Assembly: GCA_964555235.1 (NCBI GenBank)
Contig: CAZKRU010000023.1
Span: 1-54,965, forward strand
Length of the DNA stretch: 54,965 nt
Direction: 5' to 3'
From: CAZKRU01 sp964555235
GTDB lineage: Bacteria; Verrucomicrobiota; Verrucomicrobiia; Methylacidiphilales; CAMAQI01
Part shown: positions 45,093-53,639 of the stretch, in pieces
Layout: every line of letters begins with the position of its first letter
Position numbering within the stretch: the stretch's first letter is position 1
Notes under the pieces: generated by a model
What the model saw: only the letters and a program-made list of their open reading frames with translations
Databases searched by the model: none
What the model was told of the DNA's origin: nothing
Made by a program: the position numbers and the translations under genes

Positions 45093-45152
45093 ATGGGTAA
45101 AATTTCTTTTTGGATCGATTTTGAAAAAGTTTATGGAGCTGAGCTCGAATGA
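45093..45152 (+). CDS. 19-residue leader ORF overlapping the pelA start
   Basis: Encodes MGKISFWIDFEKVYGAELE and ends TGA inside the pelA start (ATGA at 45149-45152), the same junction used between most pel genes. It lies directly after the proposed promoter, so it may be nearly leaderless; there is no Shine-Dalgarno sequence. It could couple translation into pelA or be a chance frame. Confidence 0.35.
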   Translation: MGKISFWIDFEKVYGAELE

Positions 45153-48001
45153 GGGCATGGCTCGGTATTTTTCTTCTGCTGATGACTGAACTGGTCGGAG
45201 CAATTGCCGCGCCATTGCCACGTCTTTCGGAGGAGTCCTTCTATGTGAGTTATGCTGAGCGGCCCCAACTTACTCAAATTTTGGCGCATGACTGGTCGAT
45301 TCTTTCGGCGGATGCGGAATTCGATCGAAATCGGATCCATCTCGCCGGGCGGAAAGTCATCGGATATTTAAGTGTTGGTGAAGTGGCGCGGAATGCGCGT
45401 TATCTCAAACGAGTGAAGGCTCTGAAGATCCCGTTCCTTGATTTGAATGCCGAATGGAACAGTGATGCGGTGGATCTCTCATCGCCGCTTTGGAGGAAGT
45501 TTGTGGTGGAAGAGTTGGCGCCGGCGTTGGTTTCGAAGGGATTTGACGGTTTCTTTTTGGACACGATGGATACGGTGGAAGGGATGGCGGAAAAATATCC
45601 CGAGCGAGCGAAAACCATGCGTCAGGGATTGGAGGAGTTGGTCCGAAGTTTGAAGGAGCGATATCCGCGTCACTACCTGATTGCCAATCGAGGATTCGCG
45701 CTCGTTGAGAAATCGCCGGAGCTTTTTGACGCCATGCTGGTGGAATCGCTCTACGGCACTTATGATTTTAAGAGCAAAACTTACGGTGAGATTTCTGCGG
45801 AGGGAAGTGCCTGGCTTTTGGACCGGATGAATCGAATCAAGAAACAGGGAACCCCGGTTTTTGTGCTGGATTATGCTTCGCCACGTGAGACCCAAAAGGC
45901 ACAGGCCCTTGCCAAAAAAATTCGAGATCAACGCTTTTGTCCCCTGGTCACTCCGGTGGATCTCATGGGGGAAGAATTGGCGCCGCTTCTTCCAGTGAAG
46001 CGACGGATTCTCTGTTTGTACGGATCGACCGGGACATCTTCTGAAGCGGTGAAGCATCCGATCGACACAAGAACATCACTGGTTCTCCAAATGCCTCTCG
46101 AATGGATGGGGTACGAAATCACCTATCGTAATCTGGCGACGGGACCTTTTCCAGAAGCGTTAAGTGCCGGATACAAGGCGATCATTCTGGAGCCGACCTT
46201 AAAAATTGCTCCGGCGTTGCAGAAGAAGGCTGCGGAATGGATAGTGGAGGAAGTGCGGCACGGGATGAAGTTGATTCTCTTTCAGCAGATTCCTTTCAAC
46301 GATTCTGAAGCCCGCAAGATTCTTTCTCAGGAGTTGGGGATGATCTTCGGAGCTGATACGATTGAAGCCCGTCCCGTTCGGTTTTCCATTCAATCCCCTT
46401 TAATCGGATTTGAAGAGGGAGCGCATCCGTCCCGAATGGCTTATCCCCGAATCAAGGCTCCCGATGGAGCTGAGATTCATCTGCAAGCGGAATTTCTCTC
46501 GGCGCTGAAGGCTCCGTGGACGAGTGATTTGATCTTTACCTCGAATTGGGGGGGAGTCGCTCTGAATCCCTGTACCATTTATCGTCGCCCCGATGGTATT
46601 GACTTATGGGTGGTGAATCCCTGGGAATTTTTGGAGAAAGCGTTGGGTCCGGTCCCGGCGTTTCCGGTTCCGGATGCGACGACGCGAGACGGGGTGAGGC
46701 TTTTTTATACTCAAGTCGATGCGGATGGATTTAGCGATCGTTCCCAGGTGGAGAAAGGGGCGCGTTCAGCAGGAATCATTCGCGATCACATTTTCAAAAA
46801 ATATCCGTTTCCTGTTGCGGCATCCATCATCGGTCTCGAAATCATTGGTGAAATGAAAGGGCAGAACAAGAAGGAGGCGCCTGAGCTGGAAACGCTGGCT
46901 CGAAGTATTTTTGAATTACCGAATGTCGAAGCGGCCTCCCATACCTGGACGCATCCGTTTGTCTGGCTTGAAAATGACCGAACGGCAGGAGCCTACGAAT
47001 CGCAGTCGATTGCAAAAGATCAAGTGGGCTTTGGAAAAACCGTTCTTTCCAAGGAGATCAACGGTTCTCTGGAGATGATTCAGCAAAAATTACTTCCTCC
47101 GAAAAAAGAGGTGAAGCTGTTTCTCTGGAGTGGGAATTGTCGTCCCGGCGAAGAAGCGTTGCGACTGGTTCGTCAGGCAGGGGCGTTGAGTTTAAATGGT
47201 GGATTCACAGATATCTCGACCTTAAAGCCGAGTCTCACGGCGGTCAGTCCTCGGGGGGTCCCATGGGGGGAAGAATACCAGGTATTCAATGCGGTTCAGA
47301 ATGACAATATTTATACAGACGGCTGGCACGGTCCTCATTATGGAGGATACTCTCGGGTGATTAATACCTTCGAACGGACGGAAGTCCCGCGTCGTCTCAA
47401 ACCGGTCGGAGTCTATTACCATTTTTTTAGTGGGGATCGTTGGGATTCGCTTCTGGCTCTCAAGGAGATCTTTGAATGGGTATCGAGCCAATCCCTTCAT
47501 GCGATCTGGCCCTCGCAGTTTGCGGCCATCGTTTTGGATGCAAAGGATTGTGAGATTTACGAACTCGGACCAAACCGCTGGAGATTGGTAACGCAGGGAG
47601 CCTTAAAAACGTTTCGCCTTCCGAAGAGCGCCTTGCTTCCGGATCTCGCGACCTCCTCGGGAATTGTCGGATATCGCATCGAGCGCGATTGGATTTATGT
47701 TCACACGGTTGGTGCGCCGGTTTGTGATTTGGTTTTGTCGAAACATCCGTCGAGCCGTCTTTTCCTGGAATCTTCAACAGCGGAAACGGAGTTTGAAGTT
47801 TTTGAGGCAGATCGAGTGCGTTTGAAAGTTCAGGACTTTCGTGAGGCGCGACTTGTTTTTGCGGGAATGACTCCGGGATTAAAAATGGTTTATCGCATCG
47901 GATCGAAAGAGACGCAGGAAATCAGGGCGGATCGTGAAGGTCGCCTGGAAATTTTGATTCCTGCCGGAGCGGTGGTACTGGAGCTCTGCAAGGCGCCATG
48001 A
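45149..48001 (+). CDS. pelA: PelA: glycoside hydrolase / polysaccharide deacetylase
   Basis: A 950-residue periplasmic enzyme, close to Pseudomonas PelA (about 948). Signal peptide: MRAWLGIFLLLMTELVGAIA. The hydrolase domain (GH166-like, residues about 35-290) keeps D138 (FDGFFLDTMDT) and E199 (LVESLYG) in the positions of the Pseudomonas catalytic pair. The central Rossmann-like region runs to about 500. The deacetylase domain has D524 and D526 (YTQVDADGF) and H598 and H602 (ASHTWTHP), matching the metal site of PelA. The C terminus is a beta-rich domain. PelA trims and partly deacetylates Pel, an alpha-1,4-linked galactosamine-rich polymer, before export. First main gene of the operon; pelB starts within its last four bases. 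Confidence 0.95.
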   Translation: MRAWLGIFLLLMTELVGAIAAPLPRLSEESFYVSYAERPQLTQILAHDWSILSADAEFDRNRIHLAGRKVIGYLSVGEVARNARYLKRVKALKIPFLDLNAEWNSDAVDLSSPLWRKFVVEELAPALVSKGFDGFFLDTMDTVEGMAEKYPERAKTMRQGLEELVRSLKERYPRHYLIANRGFALVEKSPELFDAMLVESLYGTYDFKSKTYGEISAEGSAWLLDRMNRIKKQGTPVFVLDYASPRETQKAQALAKKIRDQRFCPLVTPVDLMGEELAPLLPVKRRILCLYGSTGTSSEAVKHPIDTRTSLVLQMPLEWMGYEITYRNLATGPFPEALSAGYKAIILEPTLKIAPALQKKAAEWIVEEVRHGMKLILFQQIPFNDSEARKILSQELGMIFGADTIEARPVRFSIQSPLIGFEEGAHPSRMAYPRIKAPDGAEIHLQAEFLSALKAPWTSDLIFTSNWGGVALNPCTIYRRPDGIDLWVVNPWEFLEKALGPVPAFPVPDATTRDGVRLFYTQVDADGFSDRSQVEKGARSAGIIRDHIFKKYPFPVAASIIGLEIIGEMKGQNKKEAPELETLARSIFELPNVEAASHTWTHPFVWLENDRTAGAYESQSIAKDQVGFGKTVLSKEINGSLEMIQQKLLPPKKEVKLFLWSGNCRPGEEALRLVRQAGALSLNGGFTDISTLKPSLTAVSPRGVPWGEEYQVFNAVQNDNIYTDGWHGPHYGGYSRVINTFERTEVPRRLKPVGVYYHFFSGDRWDSLLALKEIFEWVSSQSLHAIWPSQFAAIVLDAKDCEIYELGPNRWRLVTQGALKTFRLPKSALLPDLATSSGIVGYRIERDWIYVHTVGAPVCDLVLSKHPSSRLFLESSTAETEFEVFEADRVRLKVQDFREARLVFAGMTPGLKMVYRIGSKETQEIRADREGRLEILIPAGAVVLELCKAP

Positions 48002-50229
48002 AAGAGAACCCGATTTTTCGAATTGCGGTGATTTGTGCGGCGAGTGCGCTTTTGGTGGCCTGGGTGTTAATGCCGGGATCGAGCGAGGTCTGGCGGCGCA
48101 TGGCATTGGAGCGGGAAGATCAACGACTCGAGCGGAAGTTTTATACTCAAGGGGCGGAAGTCCGAAAAGAAAATCCCTCTCTCTATGCCTGGGTGGAGCA
48201 TGTCCTGCTTCCGAGTCGCAAACCTCAAGCGATTGATGAAACGAAAATCAAAGCTTCCCTCGAGGGAGCGCTCCAGGCGCGCGAGTCTGGGATTCATTTC
48301 GAGGCAACGGCGAAGCGCATTGGACAATTGCTCGGATCCCTTTCTTCGAAGGAAGCCATTTCATGGATTGAAAGTCATTCGTTTCCCAAGGAAGAGTGGA
48401 AGCTGATTCACCAGGGGGCGGTGGCCTCAATTCTGGATCAAAAGGAGTTTTCCCGGCTGGAAGTGTTGGAAGAGAAGTTGTTTTCACGTTTTGAATTTAC
48501 CGCGCAGGACGCGCTTCGATGGCTCGACTATTGGAAATGGAAGAGTGATGCGGAATGGACTCTCAAAGCGATGCAACGCTATCAAGACATTGCTTCATTT
48601 TCCGAGGAGGCGCAATCACCGCTTCTGGTTTTTCGCATTCAGTTGCTTCGTGAATTAAATCGGAATTCCGAGGCATTTGACCAGGGATTGGCATTGATGC
48701 CGAAGCTGCGGGGGCTTGCAGGAGAGGCGGATCTGATGCGGCAGATGACACAGTGTGCCGAGCAGGGAGAACGGCTTCCGGATTTACTACACGCTTACGC
48801 GGAGTGGGCGGAGCGGAATCCGACGTCTGCTGAAATCTGGGGTACCTATGTTCGGATTGCGCTGGCTGCAGGGAAAATTGAAGAAGGACGAATCGCGCTT
48901 CAGCATACCATCGATGTTGCGGGGGCACGACCGGAACATCAATTTCTGATGGCGCAGATTTTGGAGTGGACTGGTAAACCGGACGCAGCCTTTGATCAAT
49001 ATCTTCTCATTGCCAGAGGGGGAGAAGCGAAAGCCATTCCGCGGCTGCTGGCTCTTTACCCTGGGTTGTTTCGCGAAATGGAGGCGACTCAGACGCTTGA
49101 CCAGATCACTCCCTCGAAGAAGGATGATCCCAACCTTCTGATTTTGGCGAACCTCCTGACCAGTGTTGGATTGTATCCGAAGGCGATCAAACGCTTTGAA
49201 GAATACCTTCAGTTCCATCCGGAAAATCAATCGGCATGGCTCAAATTGATTGATCTGTATCTGCTGCGAATGGATCTGGATTCGACGCTGCGTGTGGTGA
49301 AACAAGGGCTTCATTACCATCCGGATTCGTTGGATCTTCGAAAATGGAAAATCCAGACGCTGCTTTATCAGACGAAATTCGATGAGGCGTTGGCGGTGAT
49401 GGATGAAATGGTTTTTCGGCTGCATCGCCTAGAGGTGGTGGATGATTACCTGGCGATTGCTGAAATCACCGGGAAGGGGCGGACGAAAAAGGAGGCGATT
49501 CAGGCGATGGACGGGAATCCAATCAGCAAGGAGTCCCTCTTAATTCTTTCAGCGCTGGGGGACCAAGCGGTCGATCTTCCCAAGCAAACGCATTGGGTGG
49601 AGGCGCTTTTGAAACAGACGCCTCTGGATCCGGAGCTTCTCTTGTTTGCGGCAAAACTTTACCTACAACAGGATCAATCGGAGCGAGCATTGGCGACCTT
49701 AAACAAAGTTTCGGATTGGAAGAGCCGAAATCCGAAGATGGGATTGGAGATCGTTGCCGCGAGTGATACGCCTGCGAATGGAATGGCAGCGGTCAATGCG
49801 TTGAGTCGTGAGATTCACGAAAGTCCGGAACTATTGCGAACGGCGGCCGGGATTTATTCCAAAGCGGGACGCTTTCATGAAGCCCTTTCGATTTATCATC
49901 AACTGCAGGTTGAAAGCGCGGAGGACATTGGATTGATTGCCGAATATGCGATGACGGCAAGTCGTGCCGGGCAGATTCAGGTTAGCCAGCAGTTACTCAA
50001 AAAGCTCGAGGCCTCCAACGACTTGGAACATTTGAGGCTTGCGGCGACCGTTGCGGAGGAACTGGGTCAGTCGCGGAATTTGATGCGAGTGACCGATAAG
50101 TTGAGCATGGCCCCTGGCGCGACCGCTCAGGATTGGATTGACTCCGGGCAACGCTTTGAGTCTCATGGGGTGCCCCAGCGGGCGCGGAGACTTTATCTTG
50201 AAGCCCTTCAAAAACTAACCAAACCATGA
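47998..50229 (+). CDS. pelB: PelB N-terminal half: membrane-anchored TPR scaffold
   Basis: A 743-residue protein with one N-terminal membrane helix (IAVICAASALLVAWVLM) followed by about 15 TPR-like repeats, for example NQSAWLKLIDLYLLRMDLDS and HEALSIYHQLQVESAEDIGL. There is no beta-barrel. In Pseudomonas PelB (about 1193 residues) this scaffold and the barrel are one chain; here the chain ends at the TGA of an ATGA overlap with the following barrel gene. The TPRs bind PelA and guide polymer to the pore. The C terminus ends ARRLYLEALQKLTKP, which is TPR-like and not obviously truncated. Confidence 0.88.
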   Translation: MKENPIFRIAVICAASALLVAWVLMPGSSEVWRRMALEREDQRLERKFYTQGAEVRKENPSLYAWVEHVLLPSRKPQAIDETKIKASLEGALQARESGIHFEATAKRIGQLLGSLSSKEAISWIESHSFPKEEWKLIHQGAVASILDQKEFSRLEVLEEKLFSRFEFTAQDALRWLDYWKWKSDAEWTLKAMQRYQDIASFSEEAQSPLLVFRIQLLRELNRNSEAFDQGLALMPKLRGLAGEADLMRQMTQCAEQGERLPDLLHAYAEWAERNPTSAEIWGTYVRIALAAGKIEEGRIALQHTIDVAGARPEHQFLMAQILEWTGKPDAAFDQYLLIARGGEAKAIPRLLALYPGLFREMEATQTLDQITPSKKDDPNLLILANLLTSVGLYPKAIKRFEEYLQFHPENQSAWLKLIDLYLLRMDLDSTLRVVKQGLHYHPDSLDLRKWKIQTLLYQTKFDEALAVMDEMVFRLHRLEVVDDYLAIAEITGKGRTKKEAIQAMDGNPISKESLLILSALGDQAVDLPKQTHWVEALLKQTPLDPELLLFAAKLYLQQDQSERALATLNKVSDWKSRNPKMGLEIVAASDTPANGMAAVNALSREIHESPELLRTAAGIYSKAGRFHEALSIYHQLQVESAEDIGLIAEYAMTASRAGQIQVSQQLLKKLEASNDLEHLRLAATVAEELGQSRNLMRVTDKLSMAPGATAQDWIDSGQRFESHGVPQRARRLYLEALQKLTKP

Positions 50230-51755
50230 AGCTTAGGGATCTCCTTTTTGTATTGGCGCTTTTGTCGGTCGGTTGTCACGAGCTTCTCGGAGCGGAGGAG
50301 CCGTTTCCTGCTTCGGTCCTGTTAGAAGAGGAGGGGGCTTCCGCAGAGGGATCTCTCGTGGGAAAAAAACGGCAGATGATGGGGCTTTACCATGAACTTG
50401 GTGCGGAGATCGAAGCGGAAAAGCTTGCCCGTGAAATTCTTCGCGAAGCGCCGATGGATCGCGGGGCTTTTTCCGTTTTGAGTACACAGTATCTGACTCA
50501 AAAAAGAATCCCCGAACTCCGTGAGGTGGTCTCGCAATGGCAGAAGGAATTACCGGACGATCGGGAATCACGCTATTTTCAAGCGGCAGGGCTGATGGTG
50601 GAAGAACGGGAGCGGGAGGCGTTGCAGATTCACCAGAGTCAACTCCCACTGTATGGAGGAGTCGCAAGCTATCCGTATCTGGAGGATCTGGGCGTCGCGG
50701 CGGCGGCGGATGGGAACCTCCCTCTGGCGATTGATGCGTATCGAGCCTATTTGGAACGTCACGCGCTCGACGATGTGGGCCGCGGCCCCATTCGACAGAC
50801 CTTGGATGGATGGTATCGCGAGTATCTGCCGCAAGTGGAATATCGGTGCAGTTTTTTGGATTTAGAATCGGGGACCGTCGTTGAAAATCAACTGACCGGA
50901 TCCGCTCCGATCGGGGAACGGCAACGGATTCTTTTCACGGGAAAACGGAAGGATCTCATGATGAATGCCGGTGGCGGAATTCGTTCTCGTACGGCGAGTT
51001 TTCATGAAGGAATGGCCGGATGGGAGACTACGTGGAGTCGCGATTGGAAAACTCGGCTCTGGGTGGGAGGCGGCGAGTTGGGGCCTTGGGGAGGCGGGGA
51101 GGTCGATCACCGGCCGACACGATGGTTTCGTCAAACGCTGCAAGCTTTTGCTAATGAACCGGCGGAAGATAGTATGGCATTCGAGTTGCTCGGAGGACGT
51201 CAACATCGAGTCACGCACCAATCCGAATGGAATCTGACGCGCAATGATACGATCAATATGGATTGGAATGTACGCAAGCTCCAGATGGGGGATCAGACTT
51301 ATGGCGAAAGCTGGGGCGGAAATTGGCGCTATGAGCGTCAGCTTTTTACCATCCCGTTTGATTGTCGCATTGGCTATCTTGGTTCATTTCAAGGGGTTCA
51401 CCATCGGAGTACCGGGGTGAGTCGTGGTGGGGATTTGGCGCTGGAAGATGCCGACGCAGAGACGCAGGATACCCTGATGCGGGGGCTGGTTGCAGATCAG
51501 TTGCATCGCGAGGGGGCCTTTGCTAGGATTCCGCTCGATATGATCCCTCAACTTCTGCGCTCCGAGCTGAGCATGCGTAGCGAATATGATATGGAAGAGA
51601 CCGCCTGGATTTACACCGGAGGGGGCGAGTTTCATTATACGGTAAACAAATTTTTTGAAGTGACTTTTGGTGCAGAGTACAGCACCGGAGCGAGTTCGAG
51701 TAATATTTCCAGTGAAACGATCCTCTTAAAAACCGGCGCTCAAATCTATTTTTAA
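50226..51755 (+). CDS. pelB: PelB C-terminal half: outer-membrane beta-barrel with its own signal peptide
   Basis: A 509-residue protein starting MKLRDLLFVLALLSVGCHEL, a Sec signal peptide (cleavage near LLGA-EE, though a weak lipobox SVGC is present). Residues 50-200 keep a few TPRs (AEKLAREILREAPMDRGAFS). From about 215 to the end, alternating strands rich in Trp/Tyr/Gly (WETTWSRDWKTRLWVGGGEL, WGGNWRYERQLFTIPFDCRI) form the export pore, ending LLKTGAQIYF with a terminal Phe. Together with the previous gene it totals 1252 residues. Its own signal sequence and the clean ATGA junction argue for a real split rather than an error. Confidence 0.88.
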   Translation: MKLRDLLFVLALLSVGCHELLGAEEPFPASVLLEEEGASAEGSLVGKKRQMMGLYHELGAEIEAEKLAREILREAPMDRGAFSVLSTQYLTQKRIPELREVVSQWQKELPDDRESRYFQAAGLMVEEREREALQIHQSQLPLYGGVASYPYLEDLGVAAAADGNLPLAIDAYRAYLERHALDDVGRGPIRQTLDGWYREYLPQVEYRCSFLDLESGTVVENQLTGSAPIGERQRILFTGKRKDLMMNAGGGIRSRTASFHEGMAGWETTWSRDWKTRLWVGGGELGPWGGGEVDHRPTRWFRQTLQAFANEPAEDSMAFELLGGRQHRVTHQSEWNLTRNDTINMDWNVRKLQMGDQTYGESWGGNWRYERQLFTIPFDCRIGYLGSFQGVHHRSTGVSRGGDLALEDADAETQDTLMRGLVADQLHREGAFARIPLDMIPQLLRSELSMRSEYDMEETAWIYTGGGEFHYTVNKFFEVTFGAEYSTGASSSNISSETILLKTGAQIYF

Positions 51756-51762
51756 ATCATTT

Positions 51763-52272
51763 ATGAAAAAACTCCCTCTCCTCGGTCTCGTCCTTTTAAT
51801 CTTTTCGGGTTGTGCCGGAACGGTACAGCAATCCAGTTCGAATCCGGTGCGGCCGAAAAAACTGATGCTCGTTCCGATCAGCAATGCGACTCCGGATTTA
51901 CATGCCGGGCCGAGTGCGACCGAAATTGTCCGAAGTGTTCTCCTTCAGCAAAGACGGAAGGTCTCGGATTTTCCGGAAACACTTTTTGTGCAGGAGGCGG
52001 CAGATCTTGCAGCCCCCAACAAGGACTATCTCGCCATGGCGAAAGAGGCTGGGGCGTCGCATGTCATTACGGGAACGATTCATGAATATCGATACACCAC
52101 GGATTACAGCGGACGTCCTGCCGTCGGGATTACCCTTCGTCTGATCGATGTCGCAGAGGGAAAAGTCCTTTGGCAGGCCACCGGATCTTCGAGTAGTCTC
52201 GGTTCGAGTTCATTAACGGAAGCGACTCAAAAAACCATTCAAACGGTTCTTAAATCGATTCCGCTTCAATGA
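51763..52272 (+). CDS. pelC: PelC: outer-membrane lipoprotein ring protein
   Basis: A 169-residue lipoprotein, lipobox IFSGC with C17 after MKKLPLLGLVLLIFSG. The fold reads MLVPISNATPDLHAGPSATE, VITGTIHEYRYTTDYSGR and VGITLRLIDVAEGKVLWQAT, matching PelC (about 172 residues in Pseudomonas), which forms a dodecameric ring under the PelB pore and funnels the positively charged polymer. It lies seven bases after pelB and overlaps pelD by ATGA. The lgt at 14523 would lipidate it. Confidence 0.9.
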   Translation: MKKLPLLGLVLLIFSGCAGTVQQSSSNPVRPKKLMLVPISNATPDLHAGPSATEIVRSVLLQQRRKVSDFPETLFVQEAADLAAPNKDYLAMAKEAGASHVITGTIHEYRYTTDYSGRPAVGITLRLIDVAEGKVLWQATGSSSSLGSSSLTEATQKTIQTVLKSIPLQ

Positions 52273-53639
52273 GTGATCCGTCCACTTCGAGTGAACTCTC
52301 TCCCCGGAAGTGGGTCCGAGACAGTGGACTCGTTTTATTGATTTTAATTGGAATCAATGCGATTTTTCAGTCGAACGATCCGGGATGGATTCGTCATCAT
52401 CCTACCCCTTATGTGATTATTCCGATTCTCGTGGGAGGACGTTATGGAATTTGGGCGGGGACGTTTTCTGGTCTTTTCACAGGGGTGCTGCTCGTTGTCG
52501 TCCACGCGTTGCTGCTTCATACCACGTTTCAATCGGCTTGGATGGATTATACCTATCAAATCGTCGCACTCACGGGGATCGGTGTGATCTGCGGCGAAAT
52601 CCAGGGATACTTTCAACGTCGGATCGAGCGGGATGCCATGAAAATGACCATTACGGGTCAGCGTTTGCGCGAATTGGATGGAGAATTGACCATTCTACGA
52701 GAGGCGAAAGATCGATCGGACCGGTTGCTTGCGCTTCGGGATAGCGAGGTGGCGGGATTGGATGTTGAGCTTCGAAAGCTCTTTGCCAGTGATACGGAGG
52801 ATCTCTATCGCAACCTTCTCTTTCTTCTCAATCGAACGCTCCGCATCACCGATGCGGGGCTTTATCAAGTGACCGCTTCCGGAGAATTGAAGCGACTTGC
52901 CCTCCTGGGATCCGAGCAGCAGCTCGACGAGTTTCTTCGCAAGGATTCTCATCCGATGATTGCCAAGGCCTTTGAGGAAAGAAAAATCATTTCGCTTCCG
53001 GCTTTTTGGCATGAAGGGGGGGAGATTAGTAAATCGGAATATCTCCTGGTAAGTCCGCTTCTCAATCACGAGGGGACCCCTTTCGCTCTGATTCTTGTGA
53101 CCGGGATTCCATTTATTGCAATGCAAAAAAGAACGGTGATTACGTTGCATTTGATTGGGAATTGGGTGGCGCGAATGATTGAGTCAAAAACAGAGGATGC
53201 GACTCACTACCGGGCGGCAGGAAAAGATAAGACCAAGAAAATCTATCACCTTCCTCATTATAAAAAGTCGTTTGAACTTTCGGTTCAGGCCCAGAAAACG
53301 CATTCCATGGCATCCACGATTGTGACTTTTGTGCTCCCAGAGGAAGCGGGAATAACGCAAGAGGAGTTTGAAAATGGAGTGCTTGCCACCATGAGGGCGG
53401 GGGATGTCTCCTGCGTTTTGGACCTAGGGGGGATCAATCTCTCCTTTCTTTTGTTATTAACCGGAGAGAACGGAGCGGATATTTTCGCGACCCGAATTCT
53501 TCAATATTGCCTGGATCGATATCCGTGGGGGAAGGATCTTCACGTTAAAAAAATACGTGTGACTCTGGATCTCACTTTCTCTGATCTCCTTCTGCAACTT
53601 CGGGCCTGGAGTCAAAACCCACTTTTTGGACCCCAATGA
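52269..53639 (+). CDS. pelD: PelD: inner-membrane cyclic-di-GMP receptor
   Basis: A 456-residue protein, near the usual 455. Four N-terminal membrane helices (GLVLLILIGINAIF, YVIIPILVGGRYGIWAGTFS, LFTGVLLVVVHALLL, IVALTGIGVICGEIQGYF) lead to a short coiled coil, a GAF domain (about 180-310) and a degenerate GGDEF domain. The inhibitory-site motif RxxD is present as R376-AG-D379 (ATMRAGDVSC), so it should bind cyclic-di-GMP and switch on Pel synthesis. No active GGDEF signature is seen, as in other PelD. Confidence 0.93.
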   Translation: MSDPSTSSELSPRKWVRDSGLVLLILIGINAIFQSNDPGWIRHHPTPYVIIPILVGGRYGIWAGTFSGLFTGVLLVVVHALLLHTTFQSAWMDYTYQIVALTGIGVICGEIQGYFQRRIERDAMKMTITGQRLRELDGELTILREAKDRSDRLLALRDSEVAGLDVELRKLFASDTEDLYRNLLFLLNRTLRITDAGLYQVTASGELKRLALLGSEQQLDEFLRKDSHPMIAKAFEERKIISLPAFWHEGGEISKSEYLLVSPLLNHEGTPFALILVTGIPFIAMQKRTVITLHLIGNWVARMIESKTEDATHYRAAGKDKTKKIYHLPHYKKSFELSVQAQKTHSMASTIVTFVLPEEAGITQEEFENGVLATMRAGDVSCVLDLGGINLSFLLLLTGENGADIFATRILQYCLDRYPWGKDLHVKKIRVTLDLTFSDLLLQLRAWSQNPLFGPQ

